Both the position numbers and the translations under genes were made by a program. A stretch of 64,000 nucleotides of DNA from Pyronema omphalodes. Its lineage: Eukaryota; Ascomycota; Pezizomycetes; Pezizales; Pyronemataceae. The notes under the pieces were generated by a model. The model had not been told where the DNA came from. It did no database searches and saw only the letters and a program-made list of their open reading frames with translations. Position 1 is the first letter of the stretch; every line of letters begins with the position of its first letter. Shown here piece by piece: positions 10,645 to 22,521 of this stretch. The stretch covers positions 62,001 to 126,000 of the forward strand of contig JAJJXM010000065.1 in NCBI GenBank assembly GCA_024516155.1, in the 5' to 3' direction.

Positions 10645-11213
10645 TATACCGAGTGAGACAAACGAGAGGACATCTCTTCGGAGAGTGCAAGATATGGGAA
10701 AAGAGTACAAAACCCTCAAAAGGGAAGTCGAAGATATCAAAGGAACCCGGCGAAGACCGGGAGGAAGGCTGAAAGCGGTGGAACTTTTCCGGGACGATCG
10801 ACTCACAGGAGCGATCTTGAACTACCTCAGCGCCACAGATATTGGAAGGCGCTACGAGAACGAGAATTAAAAGAGAGCATTAAAATGCATTAAAATGCAT
10901 TAAATCTTTTTTAAAAAAATTTGAATTACGCAATGTTTTTCTTTATGAGTTCGGCGGTCCACTTCTAAGTTCTAAGCGACTTAGCCTAGATGAAAACTGT
11001 CTCATTTTACTTTTGTTCAGTTATTATTATTTTGATCTGTTATTGTTATTGGGGATGTCACGGCGTATAGGAGATAAGGTCGCCTTTTCAGGAAGCTTTG
11101 GCTTCGAGGACAGGAACAGGTCGTTATTATTGCTTTTACCCGCATAGGCCTTAAAGGCCTCGAACGGATGTATGATTAAAAATCAAAATCAAAAATCAAA
11201 ATCAAAAATCAAA
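10645..11213 (+). mobile_element. decayed non-LTR (Tad1-like LINE) 3' end
   Basis: Translation near 10665-10710 gives QTRGHLFGECKIWEK. After a frameshift, 10700-10870 gives ...LKAVELFRDDRLTGAILNYLSATDIGRR before a stop. This matches the C-terminal pattern of fungal LINE reverse transcriptases (TREHLF..CP.W...; then ..LL.D.RCS.AVLDFL..T.VGR). About 270 bp further on the DNA ends in CGCATAGG...CCTCGAACGG, then a tail of AAAATC/AAAAATC units (11176-11213), a typical LINE 3' terminus. The frame is broken, so the copy is dead. Confidence 0.65.
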
Positions 11214-13527
11214 ACAATACACCGTATTTTTTCGTGATACAATTTTTGAGAAGCTGAATCAATAAGAAAATGCAAACCCTCCACCAAATACGGTCCTGAG
11301 CAAAGTATGGGTAGAAAAAATCGTCTCATATTATCACTCGGATTTCATCCGGTCTAGATGACGTCACTCGCGCTTCCCTGAAAATGAACCGTGATGATCC
11401 AAGTAAACGCCACAGTCGTAAATACCTCCAATATTCAATAAAGAATAGACAACCAAGCTGGCCATGCTCGTTATTCTGAGTTTGACTCTACTTATTCCCG
11501 CCGCAGTGAAGCCCCAGTGCCCCGCTGCAGTCCGACTACTATCTAATTGATCTCCGTTCAGAACTTAAGCAGATGAAGAGGGAATCCCGAAGAGATTATC
11601 AAATCTAAAGGAGAATCTGCTAAAGTTATCTATACATAGGACCTTGGTAAAGCCGCCCCATAGTACGGCAGCCCGGTACCCGCGACTGGTATAGCACTGC
11701 GTACGGCCATACAGGCCGGTTTATAGGCATTTCATACATTTATCAGCGTACATCTACATGATTCAAAAAGAAATATCATCGTATTTTTGTATAAAACTCA
11801 CGCTATTGACTCCAGCTTATCTAGGTAGCTACCAGGTACCCTGAAGGCATAGTTACATCATGTGATGCTATACCCCTGCAATATCGATGCGTATACATTA
11901 TTGGAGAAACATGCCGTCTTATGTGCGCTGGTGAGCCCGGAAAGCCAGAACTGGAAGGAGAATCTGTAGTTTCTATTATTTATTTTACTCTCCTGTACAT
12001 GGTCTTTGGTGCGTGTCTACTCCATATAATGGAATATTTAACTCATAAAACTCTTTTGTGAACTTATGAACCCTTTTGAATGATCAAAAACTATTACTCG
12101 GATAATCGTGGACTTGGTTTCGAATCATTATTGACAATGGTAAAGAGTTCGTGTTTAGTCAGAAGAGATAATGGGTAGCATAATTGACAGGCTACTGTGA
12201 TATAAAGAGTTTTAACTATAACAGATCCGTTTCTGATTACGGAATGAATATCTTCTGCTTCATCGAGTTGATGTTGGCCTCGCTAATATTTTGACATTCC
12301 TCTGGTCAGAGTTAGTGCATGATTATTGGCTGTATTAAGAACGTCGATTCAACCGATGCTGCAACACTTCTGAAAGTCGACATTGTTTACCGGCCTCAAT
12401 CTAGATAATTGAAACCTACCTCCAGTAGCACTTCTATGTCTTTCTTAATCCAATACTGGCCAAGAGTATATCTTCTCTGTGCATAAGAGATTCTTCAATC
12501 GTGAACCCTGACTATTCCTCATCAGTTGAGGATTACAAATCATATGGAACTTAGCGAAGATGGTCACTTAGGTTTGAAATTGACGTAATTGCATCGAGAT
12601 CTATAGCCATGCATACTGTAAGCAGCTTGAGTATCCCTGATGTAAACGCAGTCGTCGTCGAAATTGTTTCAATGGTGATCGATCAATCTACGTTTTGTTT
12701 ATCATTTATGAAATTTCTGATACCCACGATACTGAGCTATTCCCGATGCTTGCAGTTGGATTGGACTTTGGGAACTGAAAATTGAAATATGCGATCATGT
12801 AACACCTGCTGGTTGTACTTAGGAATCTTGTGTTACTGTGTCAAAGCAGGGTATTTTCTCCTATGTGCCGGTCCCTTCATGTACCTCTCCATGAATTCAG
12901 ATTAAGTACTTGATATCGAATTGAATCCAACTGAGTAGACTGCAGAATAGTTTAAAGGAGAGCCCCCATTTTTTTCCTGACCAACGAGACAATTCTTCAA
13001 GTAAGAACTTTGTTGATTATATATTGATGTCATAGCATTAGCTGAACCTCATAACAATTCGTCTCTTTCAACGCGCTTCTCGGATCGCAGTAAATTCTCC
13101 CGAATCTCAAATATGTAGGTGACCTTGACGGCTTTTTATAGGGACATCGGGTAGCAATCCGTTGCAATTCGTATAAACTGTAGCTCAATTCCCGCAAGCC
13201 TCGTGGTAGTGCTGTGCATATATGGTGCCATATTCTCGCAAAAATCTGCCGAACGGCAGCCTCAATGCTTGTTTCTTCTCGGAATCCTGAGAACCCTCAA
13301 ACTAGCAGCAGTTTGCAGAACCGGTCTGCTTCGGACTTTCCGCCGATGAATATCCACGTGTGTGTTAGCTCCGCCAGTGGAATTATTGCGCATGCACACG
13401 ATAGCCAAGACAGAGCGTACCTGGCAGGAATGTTGCGCTTCCTAGCTTCCGCTTACAACCACCGTTTCATTCGGCTGCATGCGAACGTGGCTTCCGGGTT
13501 GCCAAGATGCGATGGGACTGACCACTC
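11214..13527. other. gene-poor region
   Basis: About 2.3 kb of A/T-rich sequence with no ORF worth reporting. Probably old mobile-element or intergenic DNA; nothing specific can be identified. Confidence 0.5.
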
Positions 13528-13719
13528 ATAAGAATTATACACAGGCGATGGGTTCACTCCCAAGAGTTATACACAGACGAAACACACTCTTCCAAGAGTT
13601 ATACACGGGCGATAAATACGCTTCCAAGGGCTATGCACGGGCGGTAAACATATTTCCAAGAGTTATGCACAGGCGGTAGATGCGCTTCCAAGACTTATGC
13701 ACAGATGATGGAGAAATAG
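13528..13719. repeat. 32-bp minisatellite, six units
   Basis: Six consecutive 32-nt units start at 13528, 13560, 13592, 13624, 13656 and 13688. The consensus begins CCAAGAGTTATACACAGGCG. Unit length is constant although bases differ, so the array is old but has not changed length recently. Confidence 0.9.
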
Positions 13720-14561
13720 AGAACACTGCATGAGGGCTTGAGCGAAGACTAGGGCATAGGGTATTCGAATCGGGACAACCAACCTCACTTGCAACAACAC
13801 GGAGTTAACCACCGACGGCTAAAGCTCAATATTTACACCTTTTTCATACTTTCCAGAATTTTCGCACCTTACACTCCTTATGCACCTTACACTCTTCTGA
13901 TGTAACTTTGAATGTCGAAATGTCTAACCTGCGGAGGGAGAGCCCATACATGAATCCAGTCTCCAGGTCCACGGGACACACGTGGAATTTCACAACCCGT
14001 AAACGTGAAAAATTACCGTCGATTAGCATGATGGCCCAGCATTCCCACGCTCTGTAAATACGAACATGCCCCAAAAGTTTCCATATTTAATTCGTCTCAG
14101 CGTCATATTCCTTCAAGATTGTGCCTTGAAAGCTTCCCGCCCTGCCAGAAACCCCTCAGGAACGGCGGAAGATAGCGATAAGCTAGCTGATAAACTCTCG
14201 CTCGCTAGCGCAGGAACGCGCTTCTCCGCCAATCGCACGGGCCGCTCAGTGACATGTGGTTACGCCGCCTAGAAGCCTGTTAAATCTTGACTGCCCAGAG
14301 TTCTCGATCATCGCGGGGTGTTCGACAGCGCCCATCAATTCCTAACTCGTGTCAGCTGCGGAAGCTCCGACTGGCAATTAACCCCCGTTTGGTCTCCCGG
14401 CGAACTTTGGCAATCTTCTGGACAGCTTCCCGAACCCATAGCGTCGAAATAGCTTGCTCAATCGCTCTGAAGAGCTTTGCATTAAGACATCACTATAAAT
14501 GCTGCCGATACTCCCGTGAATAGTAATACAATTCGCTCTCTACATCAGATTCACCGACAAA
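13720..14561. other. upstream region of the GDPD gene, no other gene seen
   Basis: About 840 bp between the minisatellite and the secreted phosphodiesterase start. It holds only short ORFs. The last 60 bp are the A/C-rich leader of the gene. Confidence 0.45.
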
Positions 14562-15805
14562 ATGGTTATGCTCACCTCTGCCCTTGTTCCTTTGGCGCTC
14601 GCCGCTTTGGCTCAGGCCGCTCCCTCTGGTGTACGCGGAGACAATGAATCTCGCGGAGGAAAGGTTGTTGGTGTGCAGGCACACCGTGGTGGTCTTGGTA
14701 CGGTTTACGGTTACCGCATGAATTGATATGGTATACTGATTATTCATCGTAGGACTTTGTCCTGAGTCTACCCTCCCCGCCTTTGCCTACGCTCTCGAGA
14801 TTGGCTCCAATGTCCTCGAGATGGACACCGTCTTCACCAAGGACGGAGTTCCTGTCATCTGGCATGACCACCAGATCTCCGCCGCCAAGTGCAAGGACAC
14901 TGCCACCAGCGGAGAGAACTTCCCTTACGTTGGAAAGTTCATCGCCAACTTGACCTTGGCTCAGGTTAAGGTGTGAAATATTGTTTCATGACAAGATTCT
15001 TGGCATTTCTAACGCGCTTAGACCCTCGACTGTGGTTCCCAGCAGCTCCCCAACCACAAGCAGGCCAAGCTTTACCCCGGTGCTGAGATCCCCACTCTTG
15101 AGGAGGTCCTTGAGCTCGTCCACTGCTATGGAGACGAGAAGGTCGAGATTAACCTCGAGGTACGCCGCAAAACGCCTCTTGTAAAACGCACAGTGAAAAC
15201 TAAACCCATACTAGACCAAGATTGACCCCCTTGCTCCCAACGAGACTCTCCCCGTTGAGACTTACATCACCGACCTTGTCCCCATCTTGAAGAAGCACGA
15301 CCTTGCTGAGCGTACCTTCATCCAGTCTTTCGACTGGCGCACTCTTATCGGTATCAAGGAGAAGTTCCCTGAGACCAAGACTGTCGCTCTCTTGGACCCC
15401 TCCACCATCACCCCCGAGGCTGATGGATCTTATCCCTGGTTGGGAGGTCTTGACTTGAACGACTTTGACGGAGACTTCGTCAAGGCTGCCAAGTCCATTG
15501 GATCCGTTGTCGTTTCCCCCGTCCACGGAGTCCCCTCCTCTTCCAGCGTTAACACCCCTGGATACGTTCCCTTTGTCACCAAGGACCTCGTTAACCGTGT
15601 CCACGCTGAGGGAATGAAGCTTATCCCCTGGACTGTCGATGACGAGTCTACTATTGCTAAATTGTTGGATGACGGTGTCGATGAGATCATCTCCAACTAC
15701 CCCGAGCGTGTCTTGTTCGTTGGACGTGACCGCGGATACAAGGTCGGACTCAAGCCCCGTGCCGAGAAGAAGGAGTGCTTGAAGAACGCTGCGGACCACT
15801 TGTAA
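14562..15805 (+). CDS. secreted glycerophosphodiester phosphodiesterase (GDPD) family protein
   Basis: Four exons: 14562-14697, 14753-14970, 15022-15159 and 15215-15805 (360 aa). All three introns are 51-55 nt with GT...TAG ends and fit phase. The signal peptide is residues 1-19, ending AQA. GDPD signatures in order: the catalytic AHRGG (H41, R42), PEST (E50), E68 and D70 in LEMD, TKDGVPV, and HDH (H83). Later segments include EINLE and IPWTVDDE, fitting a TIM-barrel phosphodiesterase. Known role: hydrolysis of glycerophosphodiesters to glycerol-3-phosphate and an alcohol with a divalent metal. The signal peptide places this one outside the cell, consistent with phosphate or lipid-headgroup scavenging. 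Relatives within this superfamily include sphingomyelinase-D-like enzymes, so substrate is not certain. Codons are strongly C/T-ending, suggesting good expression. Confidence 0.88.
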
Positions 15806-16257
15806 AGAAATAATACCACTGTAGGTTGTGGCATAAAATTAGTGTGTAATATGTATTGGTTTTTTTATGGCGGAGTTATTGTATATATTTAGAGGAATTG
15901 GATAGGCAAAATAAAATGGTTTTTATTGTTTATGGTTAACATTTTGAGAACACAACTCTTCAATGTTTTTATAGTTCATAAACTATTTGAATCATATTTC
16001 CCGGTTAAATCGTCATCCCATAAGCCAAAGATGTGAGAAAGGTCCAAGAAGCAAACATGTACTCAGAGGGTGCCATAAAACCGGTGCACTCCATATAATT
16101 TGCCTATCAGCCGCACAACCGTAACTTCAAAGTTTCGTGAGTATGGGGAGAATATGATAGCTAATTGATACTATAATCATCAAAAGATACTTGATGATTC
16201 ATGAAAGGCGGTGGTCTTGACGTTTGAAGTGGTATGGCGCGGTAAAAATCGGACTCA
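15806..16257. other. 3' flank of the GDPD gene
   Basis: A/T-rich 3' UTR and intergenic sequence; no ORF or RNA gene recognised. Confidence 0.5.
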
Positions 16258-16674
16258 AGACGGTTGAACTTATTATTTATTTATTGAATCATACGCTGAC
16301 CGAGGCCTAAAAGGCCCATGCAGGACTAAAACAATATCCGAATCCCGTCCTCGTGATCTAAACCACCTAATGAGGCCCCCCAATCTCCTACACCCATATA
16401 ACCCGCCAAAAAAAGTATGAAAAAGAAATACGAAGAGAAAAAACAAGAGAATTGAGAAAGAGGACAACCTCACTCTCCCCCTTGTCCTGTCATATCCTGG
16501 TCACCTCCTCCAGCATCCACCACCATGCCCTTTTCATAGCGTGTGGTATTTTCACTCGCCATCGGCTCTCTTGCTTCATAACTCTCATGCCCTCCGGCCC
16601 TTCCTCTCTGCCTCTGTCTCCCGCTATTCCCGCCTCGCCTCTCTCCCCTTTGTCCCTTCAGACGGTTGAACTTA
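16258..16674 (-). mobile_element. short non-LTR retroelement copy with 15-bp target-site duplication
   Basis: Both ends are flanked by the same 15 bp, agacggttgaactta (16258-16272 and 16660-16674). The 387 bp between them (16273-16659) read on the minus strand start GAAGGGACAAAGG and continue with a short Gly/Arg-rich open frame. They end in a GCATGGGCC...GGCCTCGG motif and a CAATAAATAAATAATA tail. The 3' motif resembles the LINE 3' ends at 11141-11213 and 50641-50690. Perfect target duplications and the A-rich tail indicate target-primed reverse transcription, fairly recently. It is either a 5'-truncated LINE or a SINE-like non-autonomous element. Confidence 0.75.
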
Positions 16675-17789
16675 CTTACCACTGTAATCGAGTACAATCG
16701 TTCCGTTCTTTCGAGTCAAATGATGCTGAAAATGGCCAACTTATCTGGGTGCTTTTCATCACTGTATCATTATGAAATATGGAACAGTCAACAGCCACGG
16801 TTCTCCAATAAACGACAATCTACATAGTTACCATTTTTTATATAAAGACTCTAGATAGCACATCTTCAGCTACGGTCATAGAATCATGAATACAACGCAT
16901 CCCGTCCGCTCTGCGCTATTTAAGCATGATATCGTCCGGCTAGTACTGTCGTGGGTGACCAGACGGGAATCCCGGATACTGTAGTTTTTGCATTCTTTTA
17001 CATTCGTCTCTTTTCCTGGCGTCAACACCATACAATTTCCGTTTTTACAGAGCTTGGAATATTCTTCATAAGTCACTCTTGGCATGCTCTTTTTTTTTGT
17101 TCTTTACCCCGTCTTTCATCTTTATACCTTTCCCATACCTTTTTCCTATTTTATTAGCCCAACCACAGTATCAAGCCCACGATGACGATTTTTACTACAA
17201 TAAACTTCTCCAGAACTAATTTTAACTGTGCACCAGTGAAGCCACTACCACTACAACTGATACATGTAGTATCACTCGCATATAACCTGACTTATTGAAT
17301 TGTGTAGATTTTTTCCAACTTTTTATCTAAGCTGCATGATCACATACATTTTGCCGAGGATCTTTGATGATAAACGACGATATTTCAGTGAAAGCTTGGT
17401 CCGTGGTCTCTCACTGCACAATCTTTAGATAAGCTGATCAGAGAGCTATGCGCACGTGCGCAAATGACGGTATATTACAGAATTACTGCCAGTGCGCGTC
17501 CCTACCTCTCGTACACTACCGCTCAACTTTTTAAATACTCTGCCGGTGTAAGGATCAAGGTCACAGTATCAATTGCTAGGGTTCTTAAGCAAAGCCATGA
17601 TCATGTAGTTTGGACAAGACGCGCAACTAAAACTATCGTGATATCATATCTTCATTTATTTCGTCTCTACATCGTTAGATAAAGCAAAGTTCCAGATTCC
17701 TCAAATCATTCTCATACCGGATGAGAAGTGATATTTGAAGTCCAAAAAATAGTAAATACAAACATTTCATCACACTCCATCTTATTTCA
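16675..17789. other. intergenic, no gene seen
   Basis: A/T-rich sequence without convincing ORFs. The last about 100 bp (from about 17680) belong to the 3' flank shared with the paralogous locus near 38320. Confidence 0.5.
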
Positions 17790-19925
17790 TCACATCGGCA
17801 CCGTTAAATCCTTCACAATATCAAGAAACGCATCCTGTTCCTGATCATCAAGAATTGACTGCCGATGAGCATCCAAATTCGTAGCACAAAACTGTTCCAA
17901 CCTCTCCGTAGTCCACTGCACAAAAACCGCCGATGCAATTTTCACCGCCATCCAAAGATAATCATGTTCCCGAAACTCCCATCCTGAATCCTCTTCGAAT
18001 TTAGAAAATACCTGTCTTGATATCTCTTTTACGTTTAATGCGTTATCAAGATTACTTTCTATGATTCGTATGGCTGGATTTCCTTGTTTGCGTATCGTTA
18101 TGGCCCGCCAATACCAGCCTAATAGTGGAATGAAAAAACTCTCCATAGGGTTGGTGTGGTAGATGTCTGCTACGGTTACAACGATTTCCAGTGGTTGCCG
18201 CCATACACCTGAAGAGAATAATAGATCCGAGAGGATGATTCGTGCAAGTGGGCTAATAATCGGTCCATTGTCTTGTAACGAGTCATCGGAGAGCTCAAGT
18301 GGTACCAAGCGACGTTTTCGAAGTCTTATTGTCAGTGATAGAACGGTTGCAAGAAAGAATCGGTTGCTGTGTACCGAGGAAGGTTTCAGTGCTTCGGAAG
18401 AACCATGGTCGTAGACAATTCTGTAATAATGCGGTCCAATTATTGCAGGAGATTTGAGACGCTCGACGAACTCATTTGATGCCATGGCTGGGTCTAGCGT
18501 AGATAATCCCTCCTGTGATTTTTCTGAGATCCTGTTTACTGTGCCTTTTTCATCTTTGAAGAGTAAATCTTGTCGTGCTGATTCGGTCCCAAGAATACAT
18601 TCGAATGGATATGGTTCTGGTCCCCCGCTATCTCTTTCCCTGAGCTCGAGTTTATCTGGTACAAACCATGCTCTTGCCATGGATGCAATTGCCGATGTAA
18701 ACAGAATTGCTAACGCCGCCCACCATTCGGATTTTCTCAAGCCAAGATAAAGTGCAACATATCCTATGACCATCGTAAGGACCGTAATATCCGTGAGTAC
18801 TCTGACGATTCTTCTTCGTGTGGGTCGACTGACTGCAATTGATGATACAACCACAGCCTTTGGACAAAAGGAAAGATCTGATCCTTCTCGAATTCGGTTT
18901 GAGTAAAAGCCAGATCGCGTTGCTGATAAAGGGTTTAGGTCGACTGTGATTTCGTCGGATGCTGCATCTACCAGACGGGCAGTAATAAAGCTGCCGATTG
19001 TCGATATAGCTAGTCCTACAGCAACAAGAGCGCAGTTCTGCGCATCTCTTTGAATCCACCAGTTCATGACAATTATGACTACATTCGTCAAAATGCAAAA
19101 TCCAGCGACAAAGATCCGTGCTGTGTCGGTAAGGATATTGTCAAGACAATGACTAGCGGTTAAATCCAGGGAAACGTCGGTCCAAGAAGCGAAGAATGCT
19201 GCGCATGCATCACATTCATCCTCCGCTAAACGCTGCACTATCTTATCATCAAGATTCGAAGATCTCCAGAATGCCGAAGATACCTTTCTAACTTTTTCCA
19301 CCACCTCATCACCCCCCGCTCTGAAACACGCAACAGTCGTTTTCTGCCATTCGCGACTGTATTGTTGACTGGCAGTTGGTACACTTCCATAAATGATCGG
19401 ACCCATAACCGGTAGGATTCCAGCCACATATTCCAGAACTACTCGTGCATTTCCTTCCTTCCTTCCATGGACATAAAACATCGCCAAATTCTCCAGACTG
19501 GGATTTGTTGTTTGTTCCAGGGATCCATTTTTCAACTCAACACTGACATCCCCTGCCGAAACACTCGTAACATCCGCCAAAACCTCCGCCCGAGTCTCAA
19601 ACTGCCTTCCGATCATCCGCTTTACTGTCTTTGTTCCATTGAGTCGAACCAAAGTTGTAACCGCAGTGACAAGTCCAATTGGACCTGCGGCGTATAAAAG
19701 GTGATGAGAGGTTCGACACATTATCTTAAAGTATGCTTTGACATGTTTTTCGCCGACTAGGACGAGGAGTGGTGCGATATTTGCGACAAGAGTTGCCCAG
19801 GCATCAGCCGAGGTACCGATTGCTGTGTCGCTGGCTCCAAAGGTGGGTTCAATGAAGGTCATCAGTGATAGAATGATGAGAATACGGTGCGAAATCCCCA
19901 GCTGGGAAATCTTTATAGACTCCAT
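17790..19925 (-). CDS. polytopic membrane protein, copy A (fungal expanded family, unknown function)
   Basis: Single-exon frame of 711 aa from the ATG at 19925 (MESIKISQLG). The open frame extends to 20027 but only through a non-ATG start. CTTAG or CTCAG acceptors there leave room for an upstream exon. The N-terminus looks membrane-inserted (RILIILSLMTFI..., then ANIAPLLVLVGEKHVK). It has a further helix at LLYAAGPIGLVTAVTTLVRL, a long soluble part containing IGRQ..TRAEVL and SVSAGDV, a helix pair around 330-380, another at about TVLTMVIGYVALYLG, and a soluble C-terminal third. The N-terminal pattern (a potential start of '.AP.L.L.GE..', a helix pair, then IGR) recalls a large, uncharacterised family of fungal membrane proteins. 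Same length as copy B at 38401, with near identity over the N-terminal half. No function can be assigned. Confidence 0.75.
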   Translation of the reverse strand: MESIKISQLGISHRILIILSLMTFIEPTFGASDTAIGTSADAWATLVANIAPLLVLVGEKHVKAYFKIMCRTSHHLLYAAGPIGLVTAVTTLVRLNGTKTVKRMIGRQFETRAEVLADVTSVSAGDVSVELKNGSLEQTTNPSLENLAMFYVHGRKEGNARVVLEYVAGILPVMGPIIYGSVPTASQQYSREWQKTTVACFRAGGDEVVEKVRKVSSAFWRSSNLDDKIVQRLAEDECDACAAFFASWTDVSLDLTASHCLDNILTDTARIFVAGFCILTNVVIIVMNWWIQRDAQNCALVAVGLAISTIGSFITARLVDAASDEITVDLNPLSATRSGFYSNRIREGSDLSFCPKAVVVSSIAVSRPTRRRIVRVLTDITVLTMVIGYVALYLGLRKSEWWAALAILFTSAIASMARAWFVPDKLELRERDSGGPEPYPFECILGTESARQDLLFKDEKGTVNRISEKSQEGLSTLDPAMASNEFVERLKSPAIIGPHYYRIVYDHGSSEALKPSSVHSNRFFLATVLSLTIRLRKRRLVPLELSDDSLQDNGPIISPLARIILSDLLFSSGVWRQPLEIVVTVADIYHTNPMESFFIPLLGWYWRAITIRKQGNPAIRIIESNLDNALNVKEISRQVFSKFEEDSGWEFREHDYLWMAVKIASAVFVQWTTERLEQFCATNLDAHRQSILDDQEQDAFLDIVKDLTVPM

Positions 19926-20027
19926 GATTTCGGCGCAGCTGGACGCTGGTCGTGGCTCAGCAATGGCTTTTTCGTATCTGTCTAGTACGCTAAGATTTAG
20001 TTCATGAAGTTCAGCTGAGTCGATCAA

Positions 20028-22521
20028 GGGTTATATCATGGTGTTACCTGGGATCAATGACGATAGCTGATAGATATACCGGGCAGAGTAGATTTGGCGC
20101 ACGAAGTGTAGTCCTCCGATAATCTTCTACCCAGTAGGTAAAGAGCTTTGTGCAGTGAATCGAAATCACGGTTTTGGTTCCGGGTGAGCATTGAAACTTG
20201 TACGATTTTTAAGATGCCAACACGCGCGCGAGGCTGATAGATGCGGGGAAATCCTCAAGGCAGCCATGCCATATTTTACTAGTTGGGAATCCTTGAAAGA
20301 ACCTGGCCAATGGTATACGGCTTCAAAATGTACTCCGCTCCAACAGCGGATTTTTATGCACTCAGGTTATGTATCTAAATGTTTACTTTAGGCTAGCCTG
20401 TCGCTAGCGACTCATAGCACAACTTCGCGTTCACATACATAGCCTCGCCGTGATCGCGAACTTGCGAACTTGCGAACTTGCTAAGCGACAACCACAACCA
20501 GTAACACCACCACTATATATTGCCAACTTTTTTTATTTTGATTACATACATGGTTTATTAAGTCGCCCGCCGTTTAGGAAATAACAATCTACTGCCTAAC
20601 TACTAAAATACAAAAATTACATAATTTCTTCTCTTTACTTTCCATATTTAATCCTGTCGTTTCATAACTTTTTACTTCCATTGGAGCTACACTAATCACA
20701 ATGCGGTACTGACCTGTTGTATATTAAATCAAATCAATATATCACGATATGTTTCACTCGGCCAATTTGTTAGATGACAGAATCGTGTGATGTCTGAAAT
20801 AAAACCCGTGAAACGCAAATTAGTGTATGAAGGGGCCTTGAAATACGACCTGCAATGACACTGAAGCCATTGGTGGTGTGATTGATCTTTGTGGTATTTA
20901 CTTATTAGCCAAACTACGAGATTATTGATCTCACAATTGATTGCCATAAGGCAAACACACAAATGCGAGAAAACCATCGTCAGTTGTACATAAACGACTT
21001 TCAAACGTCTTGGTGTAAACTAAACCATGTCATGGTCAGTACCCCACGGCATCGTGGTATGTATCTAGCCTACACCACACCAAAACACACCAAAATCATG
21101 AACCCTGGGCGAACCCTAAGGTAACCCTAGGGTACTAGGGCTTCACCTCGACATACCCGCTACTACTACTACTCGATTTATCTTTCCTTTGAAGTTTGAC
21201 CTACGCCCACCAGAGTAATCCAACATACTTTCAGACCATAACACTTTTACAACGATACAAGATTCGAAATGAAAGCCAATTTTGGTTTTGCTATATATAT
21301 CGGCCGGCGTATGATTAAATAAATGTGCTCGGTTCGAATACATACACTTCTCCGCATAAACTAGCTACCTAGCTATGTAGATAATACAGCGGCCAGCCTC
21401 GCTTACACTGAACCACTGCTATGTACCTTATTACACTCGTGACTCGCAAGCATGCACTTATGTAGCGCCAGCAGCCTCGCTTACCTCATTGCCTTGATCA
21501 GTGCTGTATCATGTATGTACACTTGTCATAATTTATTTACACTTCCCCACATAAGCTAACACAAACACTAAAACTCCAACTTCACTTGAAAGTTTGATGG
21601 TCGATGAAATTCCAGGAAGCGGGTGGTATCTAGGTGGTATACCGACAGAACCTTTTTTCTTTTTTTTAATATCTAACTGCCACTGATGACAAAAATTATT
21701 ATTATTATTTGTTATCATTCGGATTATGAATGGCGTACCACAATACGGCATCAGCTGTGGCGTTGGAACTTTGATCAAGCTTAGCTACTTCCGTCTCGGA
21801 GTCTCGATTTTCTTTTTCAGCCGAGTACTCCCGTGCCGTCCCTTGAATCCGGACACTTTTTGTTTTTCAGCTTTCAGCTGACATGCATGTTGTGATGTCG
21901 TAATGTTGTACATAATCCCCGATCCCGTACTTTTTGTTTTTGCAGCCGTTGAAGAATTGCGTGATGTACCAACGGCGGCGGGAGTAACGGCTGCAAAAAG
22001 AAAGCATTGTTGGGGGTTACATAGCTGAATTGAAAAGTTCTAAGGATGAAGTATTGCTAAAGCTTCAAGTTTCCAAAGCCTCGGGTTGTTTTTTTCTGAG
22101 GTTCACAATCATAGTCACGCGCGAGCTTGAAAGTTTAGTACATTTTCATCCACATTGTTATATTCATCAACGTCCTATCTATGTATAATCCTTTCCAAAG
22201 CGCCGCCATTAAGGGTTACAAATTCATGTTCCATCATGTAAGCGAATCACAAAAAGACTTTCCGAAAAAATTAAGGCTTTAAAAACAACACTATTCATCC
22301 CCATTCGATCCTCATATATTTACTATTGCGCGCGCGAACCAAAAACAAGCAATAAAATCAAATCTAATCACAAAAAAGCACAAGCAGAATTCCAATGCAA
22401 AACTAAATCGCTAATCGCTCAAATGCAATCCGATCCGATCCTATCCGACACTTCACAACCATTGACTTCTTTCTCCTTGCAAAGATCGCAGTCGGTTATT
22501 TAATGCTAAATAACCGTTTGC
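20028..22521. other. gene-poor region; left part shared with the paralogous locus
   Basis: 20028 to about 20400 is similar to 40600-40849 plus 41868-42060 (upstream flank of copy B). Beyond that there are only short ORFs. 21060-21140 is rich in CACACCAAAA and CCCTAAGG/CCCTAGGG motifs. No gene is supported. The 22.0-22.5 kb part is probably the 3' UTR side of the surface-protein gene. Confidence 0.5.

Noticed and set aside
13528..13719. DnaA-box-like words (TTATACACA), possible bacterial origin
   Set aside because: Everything around is spliced fungal DNA; the words are simply the conserved part of a minisatellite unit. Kept only as a repeat observation.
15200..15799. 199-codon minus-strand ORF
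   Set aside because: Antisense of the last GDPD exon; codon bias of that gene leaves the reverse strand open.
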